Below the pieces are notes generated by a model that made no database searches, was not told where the DNA came from, and worked only from the letters and a program-made list of their open reading frames with translations. This document shows, in pieces, positions 29,844 through 37,475 of a stretch of 62,198 nt of DNA. Location: positions 1 through 62,198 of the forward strand of contig JAIXLE010000082.1 of assembly GCA_026931725.1 (NCBI GenBank), written 5' to 3'. This stretch comes from Bacteroidales bacterium. GTDB taxonomy: Bacteria; Planctomycetota; Planctomycetia; Gemmatales; Gemmataceae. Position 1 is the first letter of the stretch, and each line of letters starts with the position of its first letter. The translations under genes were made by a program, and so were the position numbers.

Positions 29844-30257
29844 ATGCAAGTATCAGCCAAGGCAGAATACGCCTGTATCGCCATGCTCGAACTCGCCACC
29901 CGGCACGGCGACCCACGGCCAGTACGGCTCGTGGACATCGCCGAAAGCCACGGCATCCCCCAACGGTTCCTGGTGCAGATTCTGCTGCAACTCAAAGGGG
30001 CCGGGTTGATCCTCAGCACCCGCGGAGCCTCTGGCGGCTACCAACTGGCACGCCCCCCAGAAGAGATTAGCCTCGCGGATGTCCTGGGGGTCGTGGATCG
30101 TATCGAGCCGCCTTCCGCACCCAGTGACAGTTCCGGTTTGGCCACGGCACTTCACGGCATTTGGACGATGATTCATCAGAATCGAGTTCAGGCGTTGAAA
30201 AGTATTTCCCTGGCCAACCTCGTCGAAGCGGGGCAGGGGTTGCAATATGTCATCTAA
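29844..30257 (+). CDS. Rrf2-family transcriptional regulator (CymR-like)
   Basis: Product of 137 residues. The winged helix-turn-helix is plain: VSAKAEYACIAMLELA, VRLVDIAESHGIPQRFLVQI, LILSTRGASGGYQLARPPEE. The three-Cys iron-sulfur motif used by IscR or NsrR around residues 90-110 is absent; the only Cys is at position 11. This matches cluster-free members such as CymR, which senses cysteine availability through a cysteine synthase. Its position 10 bp after cysH makes it the likely local regulator of this sulfur cluster. No operator was identified. Confidence 0.9.
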   Translation: MQVSAKAEYACIAMLELATRHGDPRPVRLVDIAESHGIPQRFLVQILLQLKGAGLILSTRGASGGYQLARPPEEISLADVLGVVDRIEPPSAPSDSSGLATALHGIWTMIHQNRVQALKSISLANLVEAGQGLQYVI

Positions 30258-30361
30258 TCCCCAAACCCATCCCCGCTGCGGGTGATGCGGATGATCCTGA
30301 CTTTCCCCGAAGATTTCGTCAAAACCGTTGACGACCGCGTGATTCTCGCCACGATGATGGG

Positions 30362-30940
30362 ATGACCGAATCCGACACCGAAGATGATACCCCGGAAGCC
30401 ACCGCCTTACTCGCCACCCTGGAGCGACTCTGGGGCGGACATTGCCAAGATTGCCAGCAACCGTATTGCGGCCACGAAGCGGTCATGAGTATGACGCTCG
30501 GCTTCAAGGATGCGCCACGCTGTCTGGCTTGCCTGGCACGCGGTTTGGCCCGCGAACCCGACGAACTGCGGCAGCAAGTGGCCCAATATGTGAAACGCAA
30601 AGACTGCTACACGCAAGCCTGGAACCGCTCCACCGAGCGTGAAGGGGCTTGCGCCCTTGTCGGGTGGACGGCGGATACCCCGACCGTTCCTGCCCCGCCT
30701 GCAACGCCACCAACCGTGACTCCTCCCGATCTGATCTGGGATGCCGGGGACATGAGCTGCGGAGATTTGGTGCTGGCTTTGCGTATACGATTGAATACGC
30801 AGCCGCCCGGAAGCGTCATTCAAGTAACCGCCCACGACCCCGCGGCTCCGCTGGATCTGCCCGCATGGTGTGGCCTGACGGGGCACACACTGCTTTCCGC
30901 GACCCCGCCGATCTACCGCATTCGCCGCAAGGAGACTTGA
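30362..30940 (+). CDS. Cys-rich protein with C-terminal TusA-like sulfur-carrier domain
   Basis: Product of 192 residues. The N-terminal half has eight Cys-dominated positions arranged like a zinc or redox site (HCQDCQQPYCGHEAV, Cys28/31/36; CLACLARG, Cys54/57; Cys82, Cys97). After a Pro/Thr linker, residues ~126-190 read as a TusA/SirA fold: DAGDMSCGDLVLALRIRLNT, PGSVIQVTAHDPAAPLDLPA, WCGLTGHTLLSATPPIYRIR. The sulfur-carrying Cys (Cys133) is kept, but the canonical CPxP becomes CGDL. The DsrE-like gene follows after 3 bp, so the two are translationally coupled. I infer a persulfide carrier. The zinc-site role is unknown. Confidence 0.75.
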   Translation: MTESDTEDDTPEATALLATLERLWGGHCQDCQQPYCGHEAVMSMTLGFKDAPRCLACLARGLAREPDELRQQVAQYVKRKDCYTQAWNRSTEREGACALVGWTADTPTVPAPPATPPTVTPPDLIWDAGDMSCGDLVLALRIRLNTQPPGSVIQVTAHDPAAPLDLPAWCGLTGHTLLSATPPIYRIRRKET

Positions 30941-30943
30941 TTC

Positions 30944-31306
30944 ATGCCAGGAAAGTTCTGCGTCACGCTGACTCATGGGAAGAATGACTGCGACCGTGCC
31001 ACGGTGGCCTTCGTCGTTGCCAACGCCGCGGTCGCCTCAGACAAGGACACGGTCGTCTTTCTCAGCATCGAAGGGGTCCGCCTGAGCCAGCAGGGGTACG
31101 CTTCCGAAGTTCACGAGGATGGTTTCGCTCCGCTGAAGGAATTGATTGCCAACTTTGCCGCGGCTGGGGGGAAGATCTGGGTTTGTTCGCCCTGCTTCAA
31201 GAAACGCGGCCTGAATGAGAACAACCTCGTCCCCGGTGCCACTGTCGTCGGGGGAGCGAAACTGGTCGAGTTCCTCTCCGAAGGTACACCGAGCGTGAGT
31301 TACTAA
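30944..31306 (+). CDS. DsrE-family sulfur-transfer protein
   Basis: Product of 120 residues with the compact DsrE/TusD-like fold: VTLTHGKNDCDRATVAFVVA, DTVVFLSIEGVRLSQQGYA, and KIWVCSPCFKKRGLNENNLV where the CSPC Cys residues sit in the active-loop position of DsrE, followed by GATVVGGAKLVEFLSEG. DsrE-type proteins accept persulfide sulfur from TusA-like carriers. It is only 3 bp from the upstream TusA-like gene, so the two almost certainly cooperate. Confidence 0.85.
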   Translation: MPGKFCVTLTHGKNDCDRATVAFVVANAAVASDKDTVVFLSIEGVRLSQQGYASEVHEDGFAPLKELIANFAAAGGKIWVCSPCFKKRGLNENNLVPGATVVGGAKLVEFLSEGTPSVSY

Positions 31307-31458
31307 ATGCGGGCTGGAACTATTGCGTGTCTGCGAGACGCTTATTCTTTAATTGAGAAGGGGTTTCATGCCCGTTGACAGACGACAGCTTAGAATCGAT
31401 CATACCGATTGTGGGTATGAACTGGGGTGAAGTGCTTTTCTACACGAGGGGATTTGCG

Positions 31459-31695
31459 ATGAATGGAATCACAGATTTCCTGTTCGCTCGTCCTTCACTC
31501 CTAGAAGGAATGGGCCGGGTGGTTGATTGGGGAGATACACTGACGGAATATAACAGTTCGCCTGATCCCGATCAGGCCGCACTGGCCATGGACTGGGTTG
31601 CCGTGGGCGGTTTCCTGGAATGGGCGATTCTAGAATATCAGAGTCAAATGCCGATCGATGTTGCAGGGGCATTGCCGCGTGTCGAAGAAAAGTAG
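31459..31695 (+). CDS. Small conserved-looking hypothetical protein
   Basis: Product of 78 residues starting MNGITDFLFARPSLLEGMGR and continuing VVDWGDTLTEYNSSPDPDQA. No signal, membrane helix or catalytic motif is seen; it is acidic and helical. I recognise the general type (short planctomycete/cyanobacterial proteins of unknown role) but no function. The ATG at 31459 follows a GAGGGG ribosome site, better than the upstream-open frame from 31375. The next gene starts inside its 3' end. Confidence 0.6.
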   Translation: MNGITDFLFARPSLLEGMGRVVDWGDTLTEYNSSPDPDQAALAMDWVAVGGFLEWAILEYQSQMPIDVAGALPRVEEK

Positions 31696-32203
31696 GCGGA
31701 AAACGAATCCACCACAACCACTACCACCAACGACAGTCGGTGGTAGTGCCACACCGGCACCGATTCCGCCTCAAGCTGGCGAACCGAATCCATCCGTATC
31801 CATTCGTGTGCAAAGCCTATCGCATAGTGCGTTTTCGGGTCCGCTGCCTCCACCCGAGATTCTCAAAGAATATCAAAAAATACTACCCGGCGCGGCGGAT
31901 CGTGTTATCAGCATGGCCGTACGGCAAATGGCACATCGGCATGCGCTGGAACGGTCTGTCACGCAATCCGATATCTGGAAATCCTATCTTGGAATGATGG
32001 CCGCTTTTTTGATCGCCATGAGCGGCATCGGAGCGGGGAGTTTCCTGGTATATTGGGGACACGATTGGGCTGGTGTGGGGTTCTTCTCCACATCACTTGT
32101 GACCATTGTCACCGTCTTTATCACGGGGACAGCGTCTCGGCGTGCAGAACGCCTGGAAAAAGCCAAGCTCATCCATGCGCAAGCCTCCAACCGTGGACCG
32201 TGA
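31679..32203 (+). CDS. DUF2335-type predicted membrane protein
   Basis: About 174 residues from a GTG at 31679 that overlaps the previous gene by 17 bp. A Lys/Pro-rich N-terminus precedes the family core GPLPPPEILKEYQKILPGAA and DRVISMAVRQMAHRHALE, then two hydrophobic helices (YLGMMAAFLIAMSGIGAGSF and GVGFFSTSLVTIVTVFITG) and a basic tail. This order matches the DUF2335 family, whose role is unknown. A TTG at 31658 is an alternative start. The overlap suggests coupling with the small upstream gene. Confidence 0.7.
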   Translation: MSKKSRRKTNPPQPLPPTTVGGSATPAPIPPQAGEPNPSVSIRVQSLSHSAFSGPLPPPEILKEYQKILPGAADRVISMAVRQMAHRHALERSVTQSDIWKSYLGMMAAFLIAMSGIGAGSFLVYWGHDWAGVGFFSTSLVTIVTVFITGTASRRAERLEKAKLIHAQASNRGP

Positions 32204-32243
32204 TTCGGCCAGCATTGTTGTTCTCTATAACCTCGTGTGACCG

Positions 32244-33728
32244 ATGCACTCTCACGCCAGTTTCGATGGTGGCAACCTGGATTGCGGGAACGGCCTGCTT
32301 CTGTTGATCCGCAAACATCTCGATCCGCTTTTGCCGGGGCAACTGCTGGAAATCCGATCGACGGAACGCTCCGTCGCCGAAGACCTTCCGGCGTGGTGCC
32401 GATTGACCGGGAATGCATTCGTGTCCGCAACGCCACTCCCGGAAGGCACCGCTTATCTTGTCCGCAAGCGGGAATCAGAATCTGCGGTCCCCCTGCCCGC
32501 GGTTGCCCGCCCGGCCATGCCGGCACCGGAACCGCTGGCCGCGCCCGCACCGATTCCGACGCAGACCGCCCTTCCTCCGCTCGCCGTCACCGGCATCGGT
32601 TCCTGGCCTCGCCCCGCTTGGCTCATGCGGGCACTGCACGAATACCTCGAAGGCCGACTCCCGGAAGCGGAGTTTCAACAGACAGCCGATGATGCCGTCC
32701 GCCTCGCCGTGGCCGCGCAGGAACGGGCCGGGGTCGATCTGGTCACGGATGGTGAGCAGCGCCGCGACAGCTACGCCAGCTTCGTCGGGAGCCGTCTGGA
32801 AGGCACGCAACTGGTTCCGATCACCGATCTGCTTCCTTATGTTGACGATCCAGAACAGTTCGCGCAAGAACTCCAAGCGTTAGATGTCCCTGCCCAAAAA
32901 GTGCGACACCCGGCGGTGTTCGGGCCGATTGCACGCGTGCGGCCATTGGCGGTTCACGAACTGACCTTTGCCCGCGCGATCACACCCAAGCCGATCAAAG
33001 TGGCGTTACCGGGGCCGTACCTGCTCACCCGCACGCTCTGGATGGAATGCGTCACGGATAAACCGTACCCCACACGCGAACCGCTGGCCGATGCCGTCGT
33101 CGGAATCTTGCGAGCCGAAATCGCGGCGCTGATCGCGACCGGGGCCGGGTTGGTGCAACTCGACGAACCCGTTCTCTCGGAAGTCGTCTTCGGCAAACCG
33201 CAAGCCGATCGCAGTTTCATGTGTGGGGCACTCTCGGAACGGAAAGACCCGACCGAGGAACTCGCGTTCGCCCAGGATTTGCTGCATCGGACGCTGGCCG
33301 GTTTCCCACGGGAACGGGTGGCCATGCACATGTGCCGAGGAAACTGGTCCAAAGATGAACGGGTGGCGCTCGCGGGGGATTATCGCCCCTTGGTGCCGCT
33401 GTTCCGCGATCTGCCCGTGGGGACGTTGTTTCTGGAACTCTGCACACCCCGCGCGGGGGAATTGGAAGTGCTGGCCGATCTCCCGCCCGAATTGCAAATC
33501 GGCGTGGGAGTCGTGAATCAGAAACTCGACACGGTGGAAAGCGCGGAAGAAGTCCTCGCACGGGCCGAACGGGCCGTGCAACTATTTGGGGCGCACCGGG
33601 TTCGGCTCACGCCCGATTGTGGGTTCGCTACCTTTGCCGATAACCCCATCGCCTCGGCTACCGTCGCGGAAGCCAAACTCCGCACCATCGCGGATGTGGC
33701 CCAACGGCTCCGGGATCGGTACGCTTGA
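32244..33728 (+). CDS. TusA-like domain fused to a MetE-core methyltransferase
   Basis: Product of 494 residues. Residues 1-77 form a TusA-like domain (GGNLDCGNGLLLLIRKHLDP; DLPAWCRLTGNAFVSATPLP) with Cys14 but CGNG instead of CPxP. It shares the DLPAWC-x-LTG block with the domain at 30.8 kb. After a Pro/Ala linker, residues ~111-494 form the C-terminal (catalytic) barrel of cobalamin-independent methionine synthase: TGIGSWPRP, DLVTDGEQRRDSY, VQLDEPVLSE. Zinc ligands are His362/Cys364 (MHMCRGNW), probably Glu398, and Cys459 (TPDCGF). The 61-residue Glu-to-Cys spacing equals that of E. coli MetE. The folate-binding N-terminal barrel is missing, so the methyl donor is unclear. I infer methionine synthesis linked to a sulfur carrier. 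A terminator follows. Confidence 0.85.
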   Translation: MHSHASFDGGNLDCGNGLLLLIRKHLDPLLPGQLLEIRSTERSVAEDLPAWCRLTGNAFVSATPLPEGTAYLVRKRESESAVPLPAVARPAMPAPEPLAAPAPIPTQTALPPLAVTGIGSWPRPAWLMRALHEYLEGRLPEAEFQQTADDAVRLAVAAQERAGVDLVTDGEQRRDSYASFVGSRLEGTQLVPITDLLPYVDDPEQFAQELQALDVPAQKVRHPAVFGPIARVRPLAVHELTFARAITPKPIKVALPGPYLLTRTLWMECVTDKPYPTREPLADAVVGILRAEIAALIATGAGLVQLDEPVLSEVVFGKPQADRSFMCGALSERKDPTEELAFAQDLLHRTLAGFPRERVAMHMCRGNWSKDERVALAGDYRPLVPLFRDLPVGTLFLELCTPRAGELEVLADLPPELQIGVGVVNQKLDTVESAEEVLARAERAVQLFGAHRVRLTPDCGFATFADNPIASATVAEAKLRTIADVAQRLRDRYA

Positions 33729-33754
33729 TACCTGTTCCTGGTGATGGGAAGCCC

Positions 33755-33780
33755 AACCGGGGACTTTCGCCCCCGGTTTT
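33755..33780 (+). terminator. Rho-independent terminator of the sulfur/methionine cluster
   Basis: AACCGGGG (33755-33762) pairs perfectly with CCCCGGTT (33771-33778) around an 8-nt loop, ending in TTTT, 27 bp after the stop of the TusA-MetE gene. Confidence 0.8.
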
Positions 33781-33961
33781 CTGACAGCCTCGGGTATGAG
33801 CCGTTCCGATTATGCCGACAGAGACTTTCTTCCATTTTTACTCTTGCCGATCGCTATTTGATTTTGTAGAAAGCGGCGGCTACCATTGAATAGACCCTGT
33901 TCCACACGCAACATGGGTCGATCACCGCCTATCTCCTTCTGACAATTCGAGGATCCCGCCC

Positions 33962-34507
33962 ATGTGGGAACCACCTAATAGCCACCCGCTGCAACGATTG
34001 TTCGCGGGCTTGACCGAACACGCCTTTCAAACCACCCTCGGTGTCGCGGACCCACCGCTCATCGACTACCTGACCAACTTACTGGGGCGTTTTCTCCACT
34101 CCGACGACATTTACCGTCTGCGGGGTGAACACGGACAGCGGCTCGGCGACTTGGTCGAAATGCTGGTGGAAGCCCAAAAACTCCCCGCCGAAGGCTGCAC
34201 CTACCGGGAGTATCACCGCCACATTGGCGACTTCGCCCTGTACTGGTCCGGCGTGTTCCCAGAGTCCGTCGACCGCCATCAACGCCGTTCCTGCAAGGAT
34301 CATCTGGTCAATTTTACGGTGCTGGGGAAGCGTTCCTACCGCATCGCCAGCGATTTTGAAGGTGACCGCTTCCACGATGAAGCGGCCATCCTACGGCGAT
34401 TGAGCGACCAATTTGAAATCTGTGCCTACGGTTTGCGGGAAGTCCGCCGAGAATGGGAAGACTTGGCCGAACACCCGCTGCCGCCCGGAACGCACCTGAT
34501 CCAGTAG
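33962..34507 (+). CDS. Hypothetical protein, unknown family
   Basis: Product of 181 residues, soluble, no signal or membrane helix. It begins WEPPNSHPLQRLFAGLTEHA. A central block EYHRHIGDFALYWSGVFPES followed by a Cys and a KDHLVNFTVLGKRSYRIAS stretch looks conserved, and the end is helical and acidic. I recognise no function. It stands alone between the sulfur cluster's terminator and a convergent sugar kinase. An ATG at 33962 after ATCCCGCCC lacks a strong ribosome site. Confidence 0.65.
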   Translation: MWEPPNSHPLQRLFAGLTEHAFQTTLGVADPPLIDYLTNLLGRFLHSDDIYRLRGEHGQRLGDLVEMLVEAQKLPAEGCTYREYHRHIGDFALYWSGVFPESVDRHQRRSCKDHLVNFTVLGKRSYRIASDFEGDRFHDEAAILRRLSDQFEICAYGLREVRREWEDLAEHPLPPGTHLIQ

Positions 34508-34610
34508 GAATCGACCGCGTGCGGCAGAGGGGTTGTGATCTCGCTTTGCTGTTGGCCGGACTCTGTGACCAGCGTCTCCTGGTGGCTCCATGAGCCTTGG
34601 GGCTTATCGC

Positions 34611-35699
34611 TCAGCGTTGCACGCGGGCGGAGCCGCCCTGGGCGAAGGCTTCCACTTCTTCCAGTTTCGCCATTGTGGTGTCGCCGGGGAAGGTGGTGAG
34701 CAGTGCGCCGTGCGCCCACCCGAGCCGCAGGGCATCTTCCGGTGAACGGCCCGCCAGCAAGCCGTAAATCAGCCCCGCCGCGAAACCGTCGCCCCCGCCG
34801 ATGCGGTCCACGACATCCAGATGCGTTGTCGGGGCGACGTACTTCTGACCGTTCAGATAGAGAACCGCGCTCCAATCATGACGGTTGGTCGTATGGACCT
34901 CGCGGAGTGTCGTGGCGACGAGTTTCACCTGGGGGAATGTCTTCGTAATCACGTCGATCATCCCGAAGAACTGCTCCGGGTTGAGCTTGGACTCGGACTT
35001 GTGCGTCACTTCTGGCCCCTGCACGCCAAGCCCTTTTTGTAGGTCTTCTTCGTTGCCGACCAGGCAGTCGACATGCTCGACGATACGTCGCATGGTTTCG
35101 ACGGCTCGGCCTTCCCCCCCGGCGGCTTTCCACAGCTTCGCCCGGAAATTCAGGTCCAACGAGGTCACGGCCCCGGCGGCTTTGGCGGCTTTCATCCCTT
35201 CGATGATGAGTTCCGCCGTGGTTTCCGAGAGTGCCGCGAAAATGCCGCCGGAGTGGAACCAGCGGACACCGGAGGCAAAAATGCTATTCCAGTCAAAATC
35301 GCCCGGTTTCAGCAAGGCACCCGCTTCGTTCGAGCGATTGTAGAAGACGACCGGAGCCCGCACGCCCGCCCCGCGATCCGAGTACACCGTGGCGATGTTC
35401 GGCCCTCGCACGCCGTCATGCTCGAAGAACTTGTAGTGCGGGATCACGCCCATTTCTTGAACCCGCGCCTGAACCAGTTCCCCAATTGGGTAGCGGGGCA
35501 TGGCCGTGCAGATGGCGGTTTTCAAGCCGAAGCAATCCCGCAGGTTCGCGGCGACGTTGTATTCCCCGCCGGAAACGTGAACCTCAAAGCTGCGGCTCTT
35601 GCGGAAGGGGAGAATCCCCGGATCGAGCCGATGCACGAGTGCCCCGAGGGCGACGAAATCCAGGCCAGCCGAGCTGGGTTTGATGGTGAGAGCGGCCAT
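34611..35699 (-). CDS. PfkB-family sugar kinase, KDG-kinase-like
   Basis: About 362 residues from the ATG at 35699; the longer open frame to 36023 overlaps purE and is unlikely. PfkB marks are LDFVALGALVHRLDPGI, the glycine run VSGGEYNVAANLRDCFG, SLDLNFRAKLW, VGNEEDLQKGLGVQ, and the C-terminal catalytic VDRIGGGDGFAAGLIYGLLA where the GGGD aspartate is the base. The DRIGGGD form is typical of 2-dehydro-3-deoxygluconate kinases, so KDG phosphorylation in sugar-acid breakdown is most likely, but 5-dehydro-2-deoxygluconate or fructose kinases are not excluded. It diverges from purE. Confidence 0.9.
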   Translation of the reverse strand: MAALTIKPSSAGLDFVALGALVHRLDPGILPFRKSRSFEVHVSGGEYNVAANLRDCFGLKTAICTAMPRYPIGELVQARVQEMGVIPHYKFFEHDGVRGPNIATVYSDRGAGVRAPVVFYNRSNEAGALLKPGDFDWNSIFASGVRWFHSGGIFAALSETTAELIIEGMKAAKAAGAVTSLDLNFRAKLWKAAGGEGRAVETMRRIVEHVDCLVGNEEDLQKGLGVQGPEVTHKSESKLNPEQFFGMIDVITKTFPQVKLVATTLREVHTTNRHDWSAVLYLNGQKYVAPTTHLDVVDRIGGGDGFAAGLIYGLLAGRSPEDALRLGWAHGALLTTFPGDTTMAKLEEVEAFAQGGSARVQR

Positions 35700-35804
35700 G
35701 ATACGGTTCCTGAAGGTTGCGATGCGTCCAGTTACCGGCTTTTGTAGGACTGTGGCCGGTCGAGTGGGTAGAATCCTCAGCAACAATCGTACAGGGAATC
35801 GGTT

Positions 35805-36308
35805 ATGGACCCCGCAAAACCGCTCGTAGGTGTCATCATGGGCTCCCGTTCGGACTGGGAGACGATGCGGCACGCGGTGGAAACGCTCGTCGGCCTCGGC
35901 ATTCCGCACGAAACCGAGGTCGTCTCCGCCCACCGCACGCCGGACAAACTGTACCGCTATGCGGAAGAAGCGGCCGAACGTGGTCTGGAAGTCATCATCG
36001 CCGGAGCCGGGGGAGCCGCCCACTTACCCGGCATGTGCGCGGCGAAGACTTGGTTGCCCGTGCTGGGCGTACCCGTGGCCACGGAACATTCCTTCTTACG
36101 CGGTCAGGATGCTTTGCTGGCGATCGTGCAAATGCCTGCGGGAATCCCGGTCGGCACGTTGGCCATTGGCAAGGCGGGAGCCATCAACGCGGCCCTGCTG
36201 GCGGCGGCGATCCTGGCGAACAAGTACCCGGCGATCCGCGACACGCTGAAGGATTACCGCGAACGCCAGACCCGCGCCGTCCTCGACCACCCGGACCCGC
36301 GGGGGTAA
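35805..36308 (+). CDS. purE: 5-(carboxyamino)imidazole ribonucleotide mutase
   Basis: Product of 167 residues with the standard PurE class I pattern: [14 protein letters not shown] (phosphate loop), [12 protein letters not shown] with the catalytic His, [60 protein letters not shown], and [13 protein letters not shown]. Moves the carboxyl group of N5-CAIR to give CAIR in purine synthesis. Its partner purK lies about 1.2 kb downstream, separated by two unrelated genes, which is unusual for a normally adjacent pair. Confidence 0.96.
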   Translation: MDPAKPLVGVIMGSRSDWETMRHAVETLVGLGIPHETEVVSAHRTPDKLYRYAEEAAERGLEVIIAGAGGAAHLPGMCAAKTWLPVLGVPVATEHSFLRGQDALLAIVQMPAGIPVGTLAIGKAGAINAALLAAAILANKYPAIRDTLKDYRERQTRAVLDHPDPRG

Positions 36309-36365
36309 GACAAGAATACAATTGCCGCGTGGATTTCCCTGCCATGAAGGCGGTGAACGATATGA

Positions 36366-36821
36366 TTGCTATTCAACGACTTGTTCGGCCTCAGAAGTAG
36401 AGGGCTGGAGTTGGTTTTCTTCATCCATCCAAACCTCTGCCTATTCTTCTTCCGCGACCCGGAGAGAAAGTTCACGCCCGATCGCCTCAAGCAAGTGCTT
36501 GATGACGACGGAGTGACTGTCACGGGCGAGAAGCAACCGTTCGCCTTGCGATGGGGGGATGATGGCCCGGTCTTGTACGTCTCGATTGAACGCGGCGAAG
36601 CTGCCGAGATTCTGGCGAGTCGCCTGATGGATAGCCGGGACCAAGAGCATAGGGGACTGATCGCTGGGTGCGACACCTACATCGAGATCACCTTCGAGAG
36701 TTTGGACGAGGTGCTTGACGAGATCAATACTCTGATTGTAGTCCAGAGTGCGCTCCAGCAGGTAACTGGCGGCCTGATGTATCGGAGTTGGAATCAGACG
36801 TTCTCGGGGCCGGAGGATTGA
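36366..36821 (+). CDS. Hypothetical protein between purE and purK
   Basis: About 151 residues from a TTG at 36366; the true start is uncertain because no ATG or GTG precedes the conserved-looking core. Visible features are LELVFFIHPN, FFFRDPERKFTPDRLKQVLD, FALRWGDDGPVLYVSIERGE and a terminal VTGGLMYRSWNQTFSGPED. It is acidic and soluble, with no signal. The fold could resemble small immunity proteins, but that is only a guess from the neighbouring SUKH-type gene. No function is assigned. Confidence 0.5.
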   Translation: MLFNDLFGLRSRGLELVFFIHPNLCLFFFRDPERKFTPDRLKQVLDDDGVTVTGEKQPFALRWGDDGPVLYVSIERGEAAEILASRLMDSRDQEHRGLIAGCDTYIEITFESLDEVLDEINTLIVVQSALQQVTGGLMYRSWNQTFSGPED

Positions 36822-36929
36822 TTAGCAGGCTGTTCCGGTCAGCAATCAAGCCAGGCCGAACAGTCCGCTACAGCAGACCGAGTGGCCATTACGGCTTTCC
36901 GCGATATGAAGTCCAAGTAGGCCGCTCGG

Positions 36930-37382
36930 TTGGTGGCTTGTGTGTTCGGCGGCGGAGGACTTTGCGGCGTGGAACTCGCGGAAGCGGAAGCCCGGCTCGG
37001 TGTCACGCTCCCGGACCGGCATCGGCAGGCCATGCTCGACCCGACCGACCCGGTCCACGAGTGGTGCGACTTCCTAGTGCTGGACTCGCCCTACGAACTG
37101 CTGCGGTGGGTTGGGGTCAACGAGTTCCTGCACGCCTCCGACCGCTGGAACCGCTGGCCGCCGTTCCTGGTAGCGTTCGCGTCTAACGGGTGTGGCGACT
37201 ACTTCGCCTATAACCTCCGCTCGTCGCCCCCGCGGGTCATCTACATGGACCCGGACTCCACGGTCGCGGAGAACTTGGCGACCGAGGACAAACTGGAGTA
37301 CGAGTCGTTCGACGAGTGGTATGCAGACTGCCGAACCAGACGCTGCAGCCGACAGCGGGGGCACGACGGCTTTCCTAGGTAG
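36930..37382 (+). CDS. SMI1/KNR4 (SUKH)-like protein, possible orphan immunity protein
   Basis: Up to 150 residues from a TTG at 36930; GTG starts at 36933 or 36969 are equally plausible and would give 149 or 138 residues. SUKH-type signs are VELAEAEARLGVTLPDRHRQ at the start and FLVAFASNGCGDYFAYNLRS plus PRVIYMDPDS towards the end, the usual ligand-face block. SUKH proteins often protect against nuclease or deaminase toxins of polymorphic toxin systems. No toxin is encoded beside it. The Arg-rich last ~20 residues fall off the family pattern. Confidence 0.6.
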   Translation: MVACVFGGGGLCGVELAEAEARLGVTLPDRHRQAMLDPTDPVHEWCDFLVLDSPYELLRWVGVNEFLHASDRWNRWPPFLVAFASNGCGDYFAYNLRSSPPRVIYMDPDSTVAENLATEDKLEYESFDEWYADCRTRRCSRQRGHDGFPR

Positions 37383-37475
37383 AATGTCCCCAAGCCCTCC
37401 TGCGGCTGAGTGGGGTCGTTGAGATGATGGATTGCGTGACACGCGGCCCTAACCTGCAGATGGCGATACTCTCTG

